From Massilia endophytica (GTDB taxonomy: Bacteria > Pseudomonadota > Gammaproteobacteria > Burkholderiales > Burkholderiaceae_D), in NCBI RefSeq assembly GCF_021165955.1, contig NZ_CP088952.1, positions 1,054,001 to 1,118,000 on the forward strand: a stretch of 64,000 nt of DNA. The letters are read 5' to 3'. This document shows, one piece after another, positions 8,000 to 19,900 of this stretch. Position 1 is the stretch's first letter. Each line of letters begins with the position of its first letter. Under the pieces are notes generated by a model. That model had not been told where the DNA came from and ran no database searches. It saw nothing but the letters and a program-made list of their open reading frames with translations. The translations under genes and the position numbers were made by a program.

Positions 8000-10078
8000 T
8001 TACTGCACGGGCGCGTCGGCCGGCATGCAGCTCAGCATCTCGGTAATCGCCTGTTCGGAGGAAGGGCGCCCCAGCAGATAGCCCTGCGCCATGTCGCAGC
8101 CGTACTGCTCCAGCAGTGTAAGCTGCTCCCCCGTCTCCACGCCCTCGGCCACCACGGCCAGTTTCAGCCCATGCGCCATGGCGATGATGGCGCGCGTGAT
8201 GGCGGCGTTCTCCGAATCCTGCGGCAGCCCGCTGATGAAGCTCTTGTCGATCTTCAGCGCCCGCACGTCGAAGCGCTTCAGGTAGTTCATGGACGAATAG
8301 CCGGTGCCGAAATCGTCGATGGATAAGTAGACCCCGATGCCGCGCAGCTGTTCCAGGGTGGCCATGGTGGCGCGCGCGTCGTCCATCAGTGTGCCTTCCG
8401 TCAGCTCCAGCTCCAGCAGGCCCGGGTCCAGGCCCGTTTCGCTCAGCACCGAGAGCACCGTCTGGGCCAGGTTTTCGTCCTTGAACTGGCGGGCCGAGAG
8501 ATTGACTGCCACGCGCAGGGCGCGCTGGCACTGGCGCTGCCAGGCGCGCGCCTGGAGGCAGGCCGTGCGCAGCACCCAGGCGCCGATTGGCACGATGAGG
8601 CCCGTCTCCTCGGCCAGGGGAATGAAGTCGTTGGGGGGAATCATGCCTAGCTCGGGGTGGCGCCAGCGCACCAGCGCCTCCACGCCCACGATGCGCGCCG
8701 TGGGCACGTCGATCTGGGGCTGGTACTGCACGTAGAGCTCATTGTTCTGCAGGGCCTTGCGCAGGCCCACTTCCAGCTTCACATGACTCATGATCTGCGT
8801 GGTCAGCGCTGAGCTGTACAGCTTTGCGTTGTTCTTGCCGCAGTTCTTGGCATGGTACATGGCGGTGTCCGCGTATTTGAGCAGGGAGGTGCAGTCTTCC
8901 CCGTCTTCGGGATAGAGCGAGATGCCGATGCTGGCCGTGACGAAGATCTCGTGGCCGTCCAGGTTGAAAGGGCGGCGCATGGCGTCGCGCACGCGGTGGG
9001 CCACATTCAGCGCGTCGTCCACCCGGTCAAGTTCCGGCAGGAGGATGGTGAATTCGTCGCCGCCCAGGCGGGCAAGATTGGCGTGCTCGCTGCGCGACAC
9101 CATGTCGCTGGGGCGTATGGTTTCGCGCAGGCGCTCGGATACCACCTTCAACAGCTGGTCGCCCACATTGTGGCCCAGGGTGTCGTTGATGCGCTTGAAG
9201 GAGTCGAGGTCCATGAAGAGCACGGCGAACTTGTTGCCCGTCTGGCGCGAGCGCGCCAGCTCGCGTTCGAGCGTTTCTAGGAAGGCCTGGCGGTTGGGTA
9301 TGCCCGTCAGGCTGTCGCAATAGGCGAGCCGGCGGATCTGTTCTTCCGTGCGTTTGCGTTCGCTGATGTCGCGCACAAGGCCCAGAACCTCGCCTGCGCC
9401 CGTGCTGACCAGCCGCGCTTCGAAGTGATGCACGCAGTCGCCGCGCACTAGCTCGTAGTCCACCGAGCGGATGCTCTGGGTCGCAAGCACAGTCTCCAGC
9501 TGCTCCAGCAGGCGCCTTGCGATCTCTGGAGGCAGGACCTCGCTTACGTGGCGCCCCACGCAGGCCAGCTCGTTGAAGACCGCGGCGGGATCGTGGCCCT
9601 GTTCATAATCGAGATAGACGCCTTCCGGACTGAGGCGGAAGAAGGTGTCCGGGATGGCGGCCAGCACCGCGCGGTTGTGCGCGTCCGCCACGCGCAGGCG
9701 GGCGATGGCGTCGCTCGCGCGCAGCACATAGAGCACGCGGTGGCCGAGAATGGGCCAGTTGATCGGCTTCGACACGAAGTCCGTGGCGCCGTCCTCATAC
9801 GCCTGGGTCACGGCATCCAGGTCGTCGCCGCCTGTGACCATGATGATCGGCACCGTGAGGTGGGGCTCCAGCGCGCGCATGGCGCGGCAGACGGCAAAGC
9901 CGTCCATGCCCGGCATGTCCACGTCCAGCAGCACCAGTTCCGGCGCCTCGGACTGGAAGAGGGCCACGGCGCGCTCGCCGTTCTCCGCTTCGATGGATGG
10001 CAGGCCAACCTGGGCCAGCATCCTCAGCATCAGCATCCGCATTACCGGATCGTCGTCCACTACCAGCACTGCGCCCAT
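8000..10078 (-). CDS. Response regulator with PAS, GGDEF and EAL domains (cyclic-di-GMP turnover)
   Basis: Cytoplasmic protein of 692 residues. Domains in order: receiver (VLVVDDDPVMR, phospho-acceptor in LLDVDMPGMDG, conserved Lys in SKPI), a PAS-like segment, GGDEF (intact RLGGDEF), and EAL (EALVRWRHP, with DDFGTGYSS and AEGVET for metal and substrate binding). Both catalytic signatures look intact, so synthase, phosphodiesterase or both are possible. The start at 10078 has AAGGAG 7 bases upstream and lies one base from the stop of the hybrid kinase gene. The two are almost surely one transcript, and the kinase is the likely phosphodonor. Confidence 0.92.
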   Translation of the reverse strand: MGAVLVVDDDPVMRMLMLRMLAQVGLPSIEAENGERAVALFQSEAPELVLLDVDMPGMDGFAVCRAMRALEPHLTVPIIMVTGGDDLDAVTQAYEDGATDFVSKPINWPILGHRVLYVLRASDAIARLRVADAHNRAVLAAIPDTFFRLSPEGVYLDYEQGHDPAAVFNELACVGRHVSEVLPPEIARRLLEQLETVLATQSIRSVDYELVRGDCVHHFEARLVSTGAGEVLGLVRDISERKRTEEQIRRLAYCDSLTGIPNRQAFLETLERELARSRQTGNKFAVLFMDLDSFKRINDTLGHNVGDQLLKVVSERLRETIRPSDMVSRSEHANLARLGGDEFTILLPELDRVDDALNVAHRVRDAMRRPFNLDGHEIFVTASIGISLYPEDGEDCTSLLKYADTAMYHAKNCGKNNAKLYSSALTTQIMSHVKLEVGLRKALQNNELYVQYQPQIDVPTARIVGVEALVRWRHPELGMIPPNDFIPLAEETGLIVPIGAWVLRTACLQARAWQRQCQRALRVAVNLSARQFKDENLAQTVLSVLSETGLDPGLLELELTEGTLMDDARATMATLEQLRGIGVYLSIDDFGTGYSSMNYLKRFDVRALKIDKSFISGLPQDSENAAITRAIIAMAHGLKLAVVAEGVETGEQLTLLEQYGCDMAQGYLLGRPSSEQAITEMLSCMPADAPVQ

Positions 10079-10079
10079 A

Positions 10080-12872
<2,793 letters not shown>

Positions 12873-12949
12873 CGCCGAAGAAGGATTCTTGCCGGAAAAA
12901 TATACCTTCGGGCAACGGTCTGCCTTGATCTGCCTCTAGCGTGCTTGCA

Positions 12950-12984
12950 AAAAGAAAGGGGCAGGCCCGCTACGGGACTGCCCC
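12950..12984 (-). terminator. Terminator of the cstA-ybdD transcript
   Basis: On the minus strand GGGGCAG pairs with CTGCCCC, with additional pairing in the loop, and TTTCTTTTT follows. Confidence 0.75.
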
Positions 12985-13004
12985 TCGTGGGGAACCGGGA
13001 TGTT

Positions 13005-13205
13005 TCAGCAGCATCCGCCGCGCTTGCCGGCGCCGCCGTAGCGCGCCTCCTGCCGCTCGCGGAAGAACTCTTCGTAGCTCATCACCGGTTCGCCGGGATG
13101 GGTGGTTTCGCGGTGCGCCACATAGGTGTCGTACTCCGGCAGGCCGCACATCAGCCGCATGCTCTGGCCGAGGTAGCGGCCTGCCTTGACGATATCCTGG
13201 AACAT
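13005..13205 (-). CDS. ybdD: YbdD/YjiX family small protein
   Basis: A 66-residue soluble protein of the DUF466 family, which nearly always accompanies CstA/BtsT transporters. It starts MFQDIVKAGRYLGQSMRLMCG, keeps the conserved LPEYDTYVAH and the PVMSYEEFFRERQEARYG segment, and ends with two cysteines (GGCC). The start codon overlaps the cstA stop (TGATG), so translation is coupled. The molecular role is unknown; it may modulate the transporter. Confidence 0.92.
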   Translation of the reverse strand: MFQDIVKAGRYLGQSMRLMCGLPEYDTYVAHRETTHPGEPVMSYEEFFRERQEARYGGAGKRGGCC

Positions 13206-15256
13206 CAGGCCACCAGCTGCGCCGGGCTTTCGTTGTGGCTTGGTTTGGCGTTGGCGCGCGCCTGCAGCGCCGTGCGCACGCCGAACACCAGCACGGCCAG
13301 CACCACGACCATGAAGAAACCTGCCAGCGAGGCATCCAGGTAGTCGTTGAAGATCACCTGCTGCATCTGTTCAATGGATTTGGCGGGCGCCAACACCTTG
13401 CCTTCGGCCAGGGCTGCCGCGTACTTGTTCGCGTGCGCCAGGAAGCCCACTTTCGGGTTGGCGTCGAAGATCTTCTGCCAGCCCGCCGTCAGGGTGCAGA
13501 GCAGCAGCCACACGGTGGGCGCCATGGTGACCCAGGCGTAGCGTGCCCGCTTCATCTTGAACAGCACCACGGTGGCGAGGATCAGCGCGATACCGGCCAG
13601 CATCTGGTTGGCGATGCCGAACAACGGCCACAAGGTGTTGATGCCTCCCAGCGGATCGACCACGCCCTGGTAGAGGAAGTAGCCCCAGGCCGCCACGCAC
13701 AGGCCCGTGGCCAGCAGGCTGGCGAAGGTGGACTCGGTGCGCTTGAGGGAAGGCGCGAAGGCGCCCAGCAGGTCCTGCAGCATGAAGCGCCCGGCGCGCG
13801 TGCCCGCGTCCACGGCGGTCAGGATGAACAGGGCTTCGAACAGGATGGCGAAGTGATACCAGAAGGCCATCATGGTCTTGCCGCCGATGACGGAGGAGAG
13901 GATCTGGGCCATGCCCACGGCCAGCGTCGGTGCGCCGCCTGCGCGGGAGATGATGGAATGCTCGCCCACATCCGCAGCCACCTGCGTCAGCATTTCCGGC
14001 GTGACGCGGAAGCCCCATTGCGAGATGGTGGCAGCCGCCGTTTCGGCCGTGGTGCCGATCAGCGCCGCGGGGCTGTTCATGGCGAAGTATACGCCCGGCT
14101 CGATGGTGGACGCGGCCACCAGGGCCATGATGGCGACGAAGGACTCCATCAGCATGGCGCCATAGCCGATGAAACGGGCGTGGGTTTCGTTCTCGATCAT
14201 CTTCGGCGTGGTGCCGGAGGAGATCAGCGCATGGAAGCCGGAAACGGCGCCGCAGGCGATGGTGATGAAGAGGAAGGGGAAGAGGTTGCCCGCCCACACA
14301 GGGCCGGAACCGTCGATGAACTTCGTCACCGCAGGCATCTGCAGGTAGGGGGCGGCGATCACGATGCCCAGGGCCAGGCCGACGATGGTGCCGATCTTCA
14401 GGAAGGTCGACAGGTAGTCGCGCGGCGCCAGCAGCAGCCACACGGGCAGCACGGAGGCGATGAAGCCGTAGCCGATCAGCATCCAGGTCAGTTCCGTGCC
14501 CGTGAAGGTGAACAGCGGCGCGAGCGCGGGATTCTCCTGCACCCACTGGCCGCCCAGGATGGCCAGCATCAGCAGCACGAAGCCGATCAGCGATACCTCG
14601 CCGACCCGGCCGACGCGGAAGTAGCGCGAATAGACGCCCATGAAGAGGGCGATGGGAATGGTGGCCATGACGGTGAAGCTGCCCCACGGCGATCCGGTAA
14701 GGGCCTTCACCACGATCAGCGCCAGCACGGCGAGAATGATCACCATGATCATGAAGGTGCCGAGCAGCGCGATATTGCCGGGGATGGGACCCAGCTCGGA
14801 CTTGATCAGGTCACCGAGGGAGCGGCCGTCGCGGCGCATGGAGAGGAAGAGGACGATGAAGTCCTGCACCGCGCCCGCGAACACCACGCCCGCCAGAATC
14901 CACAGCATGCCGGGCAGGTAGCCCATCTGCGCGGCCAGCACGGGACCGACCAGGGGACCGGCGCCGGCGATGGCGGCGAAATGGTGGCCGAACAGCACGT
15001 TCTTGTTGGTCGGGACGTAATCCAGGCCGTCGTTGTGCTTGCGGGCGGGCGTCAAGCGGCGCTCGTCCAGGCCCAGCACGTCGCGCGCGATGAACAGGCT
15101 GTAGAAGCGGTAGGCGATCAGGTAGACGCAGACGGCCGCGATCACGATCCAGATGGCGCTAATGGGTTCGCCGCGCTTCAGCGCGACCACGCCCAGCGCC
15201 CCGGCGCCGGCCAGCGACAGCGCGCCCCAGCCGAGTTTTCTCAGTACGGGATTCAT
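13205..15256 (-). CDS. cstA: CstA/BtsT family pyruvate (or peptide) transporter
   Basis: Polytopic inner-membrane protein of the carbon-starvation family; characterised members import pyruvate by proton symport and were first linked with peptide use. The product has 683 residues and about 16-18 hydrophobic segments. Signature stretches include RKHNDGLDYVPTNKNVLFGHHFAAIAGAGP (split here as RKHNDGLDYVPT and NVLFGHHFAAIAGAGPLVGP) and GGAPTLAVGMA. The start at 15256 is supported by GGAGG seven bases upstream; the longer reading frame crosses the divergent promoter region. It is co-transcribed with ybdD and divergent from a Cache-domain kinase and its response regulator, which probably control it. 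Confidence 0.95.
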   Translation of the reverse strand: MNPVLRKLGWGALSLAGAGALGVVALKRGEPISAIWIVIAAVCVYLIAYRFYSLFIARDVLGLDERRLTPARKHNDGLDYVPTNKNVLFGHHFAAIAGAGPLVGPVLAAQMGYLPGMLWILAGVVFAGAVQDFIVLFLSMRRDGRSLGDLIKSELGPIPGNIALLGTFMIMVIILAVLALIVVKALTGSPWGSFTVMATIPIALFMGVYSRYFRVGRVGEVSLIGFVLLMLAILGGQWVQENPALAPLFTFTGTELTWMLIGYGFIASVLPVWLLLAPRDYLSTFLKIGTIVGLALGIVIAAPYLQMPAVTKFIDGSGPVWAGNLFPFLFITIACGAVSGFHALISSGTTPKMIENETHARFIGYGAMLMESFVAIMALVAASTIEPGVYFAMNSPAALIGTTAETAAATISQWGFRVTPEMLTQVAADVGEHSIISRAGGAPTLAVGMAQILSSVIGGKTMMAFWYHFAILFEALFILTAVDAGTRAGRFMLQDLLGAFAPSLKRTESTFASLLATGLCVAAWGYFLYQGVVDPLGGINTLWPLFGIANQMLAGIALILATVVLFKMKRARYAWVTMAPTVWLLLCTLTAGWQKIFDANPKVGFLAHANKYAAALAEGKVLAPAKSIEQMQQVIFNDYLDASLAGFFMVVVLAVLVFGVRTALQARANAKPSHNESPAQLVA

Positions 15257-15347
15257 CCAATTCCTCCAATAGGGTAAGAGAGTGCTGGCGTCTTTGCGCA
15301 GCTTATGTTCAGTATTCAGGAAGTGCATATCTGCCCACAAGCGCAGC

Positions 15348-15370
15348 ACTACGCAAATGCGGTGCGTAGT
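15348..15370. promoter_or_regulatory. Inverted repeat in the cstA / sensor kinase divergent promoter region
   Basis: ACTACGCA and TGCGTAGT form a perfect 8-base inverted repeat with a 7-base spacer. It partly overlaps a second palindrome GTAGTACTAC (15366-15375). It lies about 92 bases upstream of cstA and 44 bases upstream of the kinase start, a sensible operator position for the neighbouring LuxR-type regulator. That link is inferred. Confidence 0.5.
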
Positions 15371-15413
15371 ACTACTTAGCGCGGGCGCGCCTGGGCAACG
15401 TACAATCGGGGAC

Positions 15414-16772
15414 ATGAAACTCCGGCAGAAAGTCCTGTTCCTGGCCATCGTGCCCCTGATACTGGCCCTGTGCGCCATTGCGCTCGCCGTGCGCCACCAG
15501 GCGAATCTGCTGGCGCAGCAGCAGAAGCAGACCATCGAGCAGGCCTACCTCGCCAGCAAGGAGGCGGAGCTGAAGCACTATGTGACGCTGGCCACGCACT
15601 CCATTGCGCATCTCTACAAGTCAGGCCGCAGCGACCCTGCCACACTGGATGAGGCCAAGCGCATACTGGCCTCCCTCAGTTTCGGCGACGACGGCTACTT
15701 CTTCGTCTACGACATGCAGGGCAACAGCCTGATGCACCCGCGCCAGCCGGAACTCGTGGGCCGCAACCTCTACGAGCTGCGCGACGAAATGGGCAACCCC
15801 ACCATCCAGCGCTTGCTGGCGCGCGCCCGCGCGGGCGGCGGCCTGGAACGCTACTACTGGACCAAGCCCTCGCTGCACAAGGAGGCGCCCAAGCTGGGCT
15901 ACGTGATCCCGCTGGAGAAATGGGGCTGGATGCTGGGCACCGGCATCTATCTCGACGACGTGGAGGACGCGCTGGCCAAGGTGGACGCCCAGCAGCGCGG
16001 CAATATCCAGAACACCATGCTGTGGATCGCGGGCATTGCGATATTGAGCGCTCTGGCCGTGGGCTTCAGCGGCCTGGCGCTCAATGTGAGCGAGTCGCGC
16101 GTGGCGGACGCCAAGCTGAAGGCGCTGGCGCAGCGCGTGGTGGAGTCGCAGGAAGAGGAGAGGGCGCGCCTGTCGCGCGACCTGCACGACGGCATCAGCC
16201 AGTGGCTGGTATCGATCAAGCTGCAGATCGAGGCGGGCATCATCCGCCTTTCGGGCGGGGCGGCGCAGCAGCAGGCCGCGCAGGGTGTGTTCGAACACAC
16301 CGCCGAACAGTTGAACAATGTGCTGGGCGAGGTGCGCCGCATCTCGCACAACCTGCGCCCCGCGGTGCTGGATGACATCGGCCTGGCGGCCGCCCTCGAC
16401 CACCTGGCCCAGGAATACCAGCACAACAGCGGCACCCCGGTGGACTTCCGCGCGGAAGGCTGCACCGACGGCCTGCCCGAAGTGGCGAACACGGTGCTGT
16501 TCCGCATTGCGCAGGAAGCGCTGACCAATATCGAACGCCACGCGCATGCGCGGCGCGTGGAGATGCAGCTGACTGGCGCACCCGAAGGCGTGACCCTGCG
16601 CATCCGCGACGACGGACAGGGCTTCGACGCGGCGGGCATCGCCCAGCATCCCAAGCGCGGAATCGGTTTGCGCAATATGATGGAACGCATGGAGGCCATC
16701 GGCGGCCGTTTCGAGCTGGCGTCTTCGCCCGCCGGAACGCTTGTCGAGGCCCATGTACATAATCGGAACTAA
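15414..16772 (+). CDS. Cache-domain sensor histidine kinase (NarX/HisKA_3 type)
   Basis: Inner-membrane kinase of 452 residues. It has a membrane helix at about 6-26, a periplasmic single-Cache domain (FGDDGYFFVYDMQG, later KWGWMLGTGIYLDD, typical of sCache_2 small-ligand sensors), a second helix, a HisKA_3 dimerisation domain with the phospho-His in RDLHDGISQWL, and a C-terminal HATPase (DDGQGF, GIGLRNMMERM). The start at 15414 is chosen because it begins the first membrane helix and has CGGGGA upstream. The response regulator follows after 14 bases. Being divergent from cstA suggests it senses pyruvate, acetate or another small organic acid. Confidence 0.92.
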   Translation: MKLRQKVLFLAIVPLILALCAIALAVRHQANLLAQQQKQTIEQAYLASKEAELKHYVTLATHSIAHLYKSGRSDPATLDEAKRILASLSFGDDGYFFVYDMQGNSLMHPRQPELVGRNLYELRDEMGNPTIQRLLARARAGGGLERYYWTKPSLHKEAPKLGYVIPLEKWGWMLGTGIYLDDVEDALAKVDAQQRGNIQNTMLWIAGIAILSALAVGFSGLALNVSESRVADAKLKALAQRVVESQEEERARLSRDLHDGISQWLVSIKLQIEAGIIRLSGGAAQQQAAQGVFEHTAEQLNNVLGEVRRISHNLRPAVLDDIGLAAALDHLAQEYQHNSGTPVDFRAEGCTDGLPEVANTVLFRIAQEALTNIERHAHARRVEMQLTGAPEGVTLRIRDDGQGFDAAGIAQHPKRGIGLRNMMERMEAIGGRFELASSPAGTLVEAHVHNRN

Positions 16773-16786
16773 GCGGAGCCAAGGCC

Positions 16787-17416
16787 ATGGCAATCAGGAT
16801 TCTTCTGGTGGACGATCACCCCCTGGTGCGGGACGGACTGCGCGCGCGCCTGGAGGCCATGCCCCAGTTCGAGGTGGTGGGCGAAGCAGGCAGCGCGGAC
16901 GAGGCGCTGGAAGTGGCTGCGGCCCAGAAGCCGGAGCTGGTGCTCATGGATATCAATATGCGCGGCGTGAACGGCATCGAGGCCACGGCGCGCTTCCGCC
17001 AGCAGTTCCCCGAGATGGCCGTGCTGGTGCTCTCCATGCACGACAAGCTGGAATACGTATCCCAGGCCATCCAGGCCGGTGCGCGCGGCTATGTGCTGAA
17101 GGATGCGCCGGGCAAGGATATCGTGGTGGCCATCGAAACCGTGATGTCCGGCGGGATCTACTACAGCGCCGCGCTGGCGCGCCAGCTGGCCAAGCCCCAG
17201 AACCAGGACAACCAGCTCACCCTGCGCGAGCAGGAGGTGCTGCGCCATATCGCCAACGGCGAATCGAACAAGGTGATCGCCCGGGCGCTGGACCTGAGCG
17301 TGCGCACGGTGGAGACCCACCGCCTGAACATCAAGCGCAAGCTGGGCATCGAAGGGCAGGCCGAGCTCATCAAGTTTGCAGTGCAGCATGCACCTTTTGG
17401 CGCTGGCGGTTTGTAA
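16787..17416 (+). CDS. NarL/LuxR-family response regulator
   Basis: Cytoplasmic transcription factor of 209 residues, partner of the preceding kinase. The receiver has the acidic pair in LLVDDHP, the phospho-acceptor Asp55 in LMDINM, and the conserved Lys in LKDAPG. A C-terminal LuxR-type helix-turn-helix follows (LTLREQEVLRHIANGESNKV, SVRTVETHRLNIKRKLG). It is the last gene of a two-gene operon; no clear terminator is visible downstream. The likely target is the divergent cstA-ybdD operon. Confidence 0.94.
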   Translation: MAIRILLVDDHPLVRDGLRARLEAMPQFEVVGEAGSADEALEVAAAQKPELVLMDINMRGVNGIEATARFRQQFPEMAVLVLSMHDKLEYVSQAIQAGARGYVLKDAPGKDIVVAIETVMSGGIYYSAALARQLAKPQNQDNQLTLREQEVLRHIANGESNKVIARALDLSVRTVETHRLNIKRKLGIEGQAELIKFAVQHAPFGAGGL

Positions 17417-17660
17417 CTGACTGAAACTGTCTCCGCAAGGGTACAGATTCTCACCAATTATCACGTGGTAGCGTTACCCATGTCCCGCCGGGCCTGATTC
17501 TGCCGCAATATCTGGTATATTGCACAACTCAGCAGTTGTGTCATCCTGGCAATAACACGTATTGCTCTGCTGAAACGTTTCGGTGTGTTGCCCTGCGCCA
17601 ATAGGGTTGCCTTCCGTTATACTTGAACCACGATTGCGCGCAAAAAGCTACGCCCGAGAC

Positions 17661-19682
17661 ATGCAGAACCGTCCCGCTTCCGACTTCCTGAACAGCAGCG
17701 CCGCCCTGTGCGATGCCGTGCTGCGCCTGCGTGGTCCGGCCCTGAGCGAAGAGCTGGGCCGCATCGCGCGCGAAGTCACGCACAGCCTGTGGGGCCGCTT
17801 CGTGCCACGCCATGACGCATCGCCCCGCGCCGCCAGCGGCCTGCAGCAGGAGATCTTCTTCGAGGACGTCTACTTCGGCCGTTTCGAAGTGGGCGGGCGC
17901 GAGAATTATTCGGACACCGAACGCCAGCACCTCGCCAGCCTGGCCAGCCTGGCGGGCAGCGTCATGCAGGTGCACATGGTGGCGCAGCGCACCACCCACG
18001 CCTACGTGCAGGTGGAAGCGCAGCTGCAGCACCAGTCGCAGATTCTGGACCAGATCCACGAGTCCGTGATGACCATGGACCTGAACGGCATCATCACCAG
18101 CTGGAACAAGGGCGCCGAGCGCCTGTTCGGCTATACGGCGGTGGAAGCGGTGGGCCGCAATGTGCTCTTCCTCTACGACGACGAAGACACCAGCTTCAGC
18201 GACAACATCCTCGAGCAGGGCGCGCGCCTGATGGAAGTGCGGCGCAAGAAAAAGAACGGCGAAGTCTTCTGGGCCAGCCTCTCGCTCTCGCCGCTGTGCG
18301 ACCGTGAAGACCGCTCCATCGGCCTCATCGCCTATATCACCGACATCACCGAGCGCAAGGCGGCCGAAGAGCGCATCCACCATCTGGCTTACTACGACGC
18401 GCTCACCAGCCTGCCCAACCGCAGCCTGCTGACCAAGCTGGTGGACCAGGCCCTGAGCGTGGCCCAGCGCAGCCGCATGCTGGGCTGCATCCTCTTCGTG
18501 GACCTCAACCGCTTCAAGCTGATCAACGACACCCTCGGCCGCGCCGCGGGCGACGAGCTGCTGCGCGAAGTCGCGCGCCGCTTCCGCCTTGCCCTGCGCG
18601 AGCAGGATATCGTGGCGCGCCTGGGCGGCGACGAATTCGCGGTCGGCCTCTTCGACATCAGCCAGCACTACGAAGCGAGCATGGTGGCGCAAAAGCTGCT
18701 GGCCGTGCTGAACGAACCCTTCCTCATCGACGGCAACGACCTGCGCGTGGACGCCAGCATCGGCATCAGCGTCTACCCGCAGGACGGCGCGGACGGCGAG
18801 ACCTTGCTGCGCCTGGCGGACATCGCCATGTACCGCGCCAAGGTGGGCGGGCCGGATGGCGAGCATGTCGCCTTCTACAGCCAGGACATGAACCAGGGCA
18901 TGCAGGAACGCATGCGCATCGAATCGGGCCTGCGGCAGGCGCTGGGCAACGGCCAGCTCCAGCTGCACTACCAGCCCAAGTTCTCCATCGAGGACGGCCA
19001 GATCATCGGCGCCGAAGCGCTGGTGCGCTGGCGGCACCCCGAGCGCGGCCTGATTCCCCCGGCCGAATTCATTCCGCTGGCCGAATCCACGGGACTGGTG
19101 GTGCAGGTGGGCGAATGGGTGCTCGAAGCGGCGTGCGCCCAGGCCCAGGCCTGGAAGATGGCGGGCCTGCCTCCGATCCGCCTGGCCGTGAACGTGTCGG
19201 CACGCGAATTCACCTCGACCCTGCCCACGCGCGTCAAGGACACCCTGCGCCGCTACGGCCTGGAACCCTCGTGGCTGGAACTGGAGATCACCGAGAGCAC
19301 GCTGATGACCAATATCGACCGCGTCATCGGCATCATGGACCGCATCACCGCGCTGGGCGTCACGCTCTCGCTGGACGATTTCGGCACCGGCTACTCCTCG
19401 CTGTCCTACCTGAAGCGCTTCCCCATCGACACGCTCAAGATCGACCGCTCCTTCACCACCGGCATTCCGGCGGACGCCAACGACTGCGCTATCGCCAGCA
19501 CCATCATCAGCATCGCCCAGCAGCTCAAGCACAAGGTGATTGCCGAAGGCGTGGAAACGGTGGAGCAACTGGCCTTCCTGCGCCGCTCCGGCTGCGACGA
19601 AGTGCAGGGCTACCTCTTCTCCCAGCCGCTACCTGCCGCCGAGTTCGAGCGCGCGCTCAAGGAAAACTGGACGCCTGCCTGA
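17661..19682 (+). CDS. PAS-GGDEF-EAL cyclic-di-GMP protein
   Basis: Soluble protein of 673 residues. An N-terminal region of about 130 residues may be GAF-like. It is followed by a PAS domain (DQIHESVMTMDLNGIITSWN, ending in the linker DITERKAAEERI), a GGDEF domain (RLGGDEFAVGL) and an EAL domain (EALVRWRHPE, LDDFGTGYSS, AEGVET). The active-site signatures of both domains look intact. The start at 17661 is preferred over 17583, because the extra 26 residues look like promoter-region translation; the ribosome-binding site is weak. It is monocistronic, between the cstA regulator and tRNA-Ser. About 240 bases upstream carry a 7-base inverted repeat (17523-17540) of unknown role. Confidence 0.92.
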   Translation: MQNRPASDFLNSSAALCDAVLRLRGPALSEELGRIAREVTHSLWGRFVPRHDASPRAASGLQQEIFFEDVYFGRFEVGGRENYSDTERQHLASLASLAGSVMQVHMVAQRTTHAYVQVEAQLQHQSQILDQIHESVMTMDLNGIITSWNKGAERLFGYTAVEAVGRNVLFLYDDEDTSFSDNILEQGARLMEVRRKKKNGEVFWASLSLSPLCDREDRSIGLIAYITDITERKAAEERIHHLAYYDALTSLPNRSLLTKLVDQALSVAQRSRMLGCILFVDLNRFKLINDTLGRAAGDELLREVARRFRLALREQDIVARLGGDEFAVGLFDISQHYEASMVAQKLLAVLNEPFLIDGNDLRVDASIGISVYPQDGADGETLLRLADIAMYRAKVGGPDGEHVAFYSQDMNQGMQERMRIESGLRQALGNGQLQLHYQPKFSIEDGQIIGAEALVRWRHPERGLIPPAEFIPLAESTGLVVQVGEWVLEAACAQAQAWKMAGLPPIRLAVNVSAREFTSTLPTRVKDTLRRYGLEPSWLELEITESTLMTNIDRVIGIMDRITALGVTLSLDDFGTGYSSLSYLKRFPIDTLKIDRSFTTGIPADANDCAIASTIISIAQQLKHKVIAEGVETVEQLAFLRRSGCDEVQGYLFSQPLPAAEFERALKENWTPA

Positions 19683-19697
19683 ACTGGCGGGGTGGAA

Positions 19698-19721
19698 ATA
19701 AAAAAGCGCCTTGCGGCGCTC
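19698..19721 (-). terminator. Terminator downstream of tRNA-Ser
   Basis: On the minus strand AGCGCC / GGCGCT with a four-base loop is followed by TTTTTTATTT. It lies 12 bases beyond the tRNA 3' end. Confidence 0.8.
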
Positions 19722-19732
19722 GTCTGAATGTT

Positions 19733-19822
19733 TGGCGGAAGCGGTGAGATTCGAACTCACGAACGGGATTAACCGTCGGCAGTTTTCAAGACTGCTGCCT
19801 TCAACCACTCGGCCACGCTTCC
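19733..19822 (-). tRNA. tRNA-Ser (anticodon TGA)
   Basis: Ninety bases, class II tRNA with a long variable arm. The acceptor GGAAGCG pairs with CGCTTCC, the discriminator is G and CCA is encoded. The anticodon loop reads CTTGAAA, giving TGA for UCA-type serine codons; the T arm contains GTTCGAATC. No direct repeat of its 3' end, and hence no integrated element, was seen nearby. Confidence 0.97.
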
Positions 19823-19900
19823 TCGGGTGCTGCATTATACCGAAACAGCCCGCCCTGACCAGTATCATTTGGCCAAGCACAACGTGAGCAGGACTGGAGC

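Noticed and set aside
17523..17540. CACAACT-CAGC-AGTTGTG as a terminator or operator
   Set aside because: Only seven base pairs, no T-run and no second copy nearby; kept as an unassigned palindrome.
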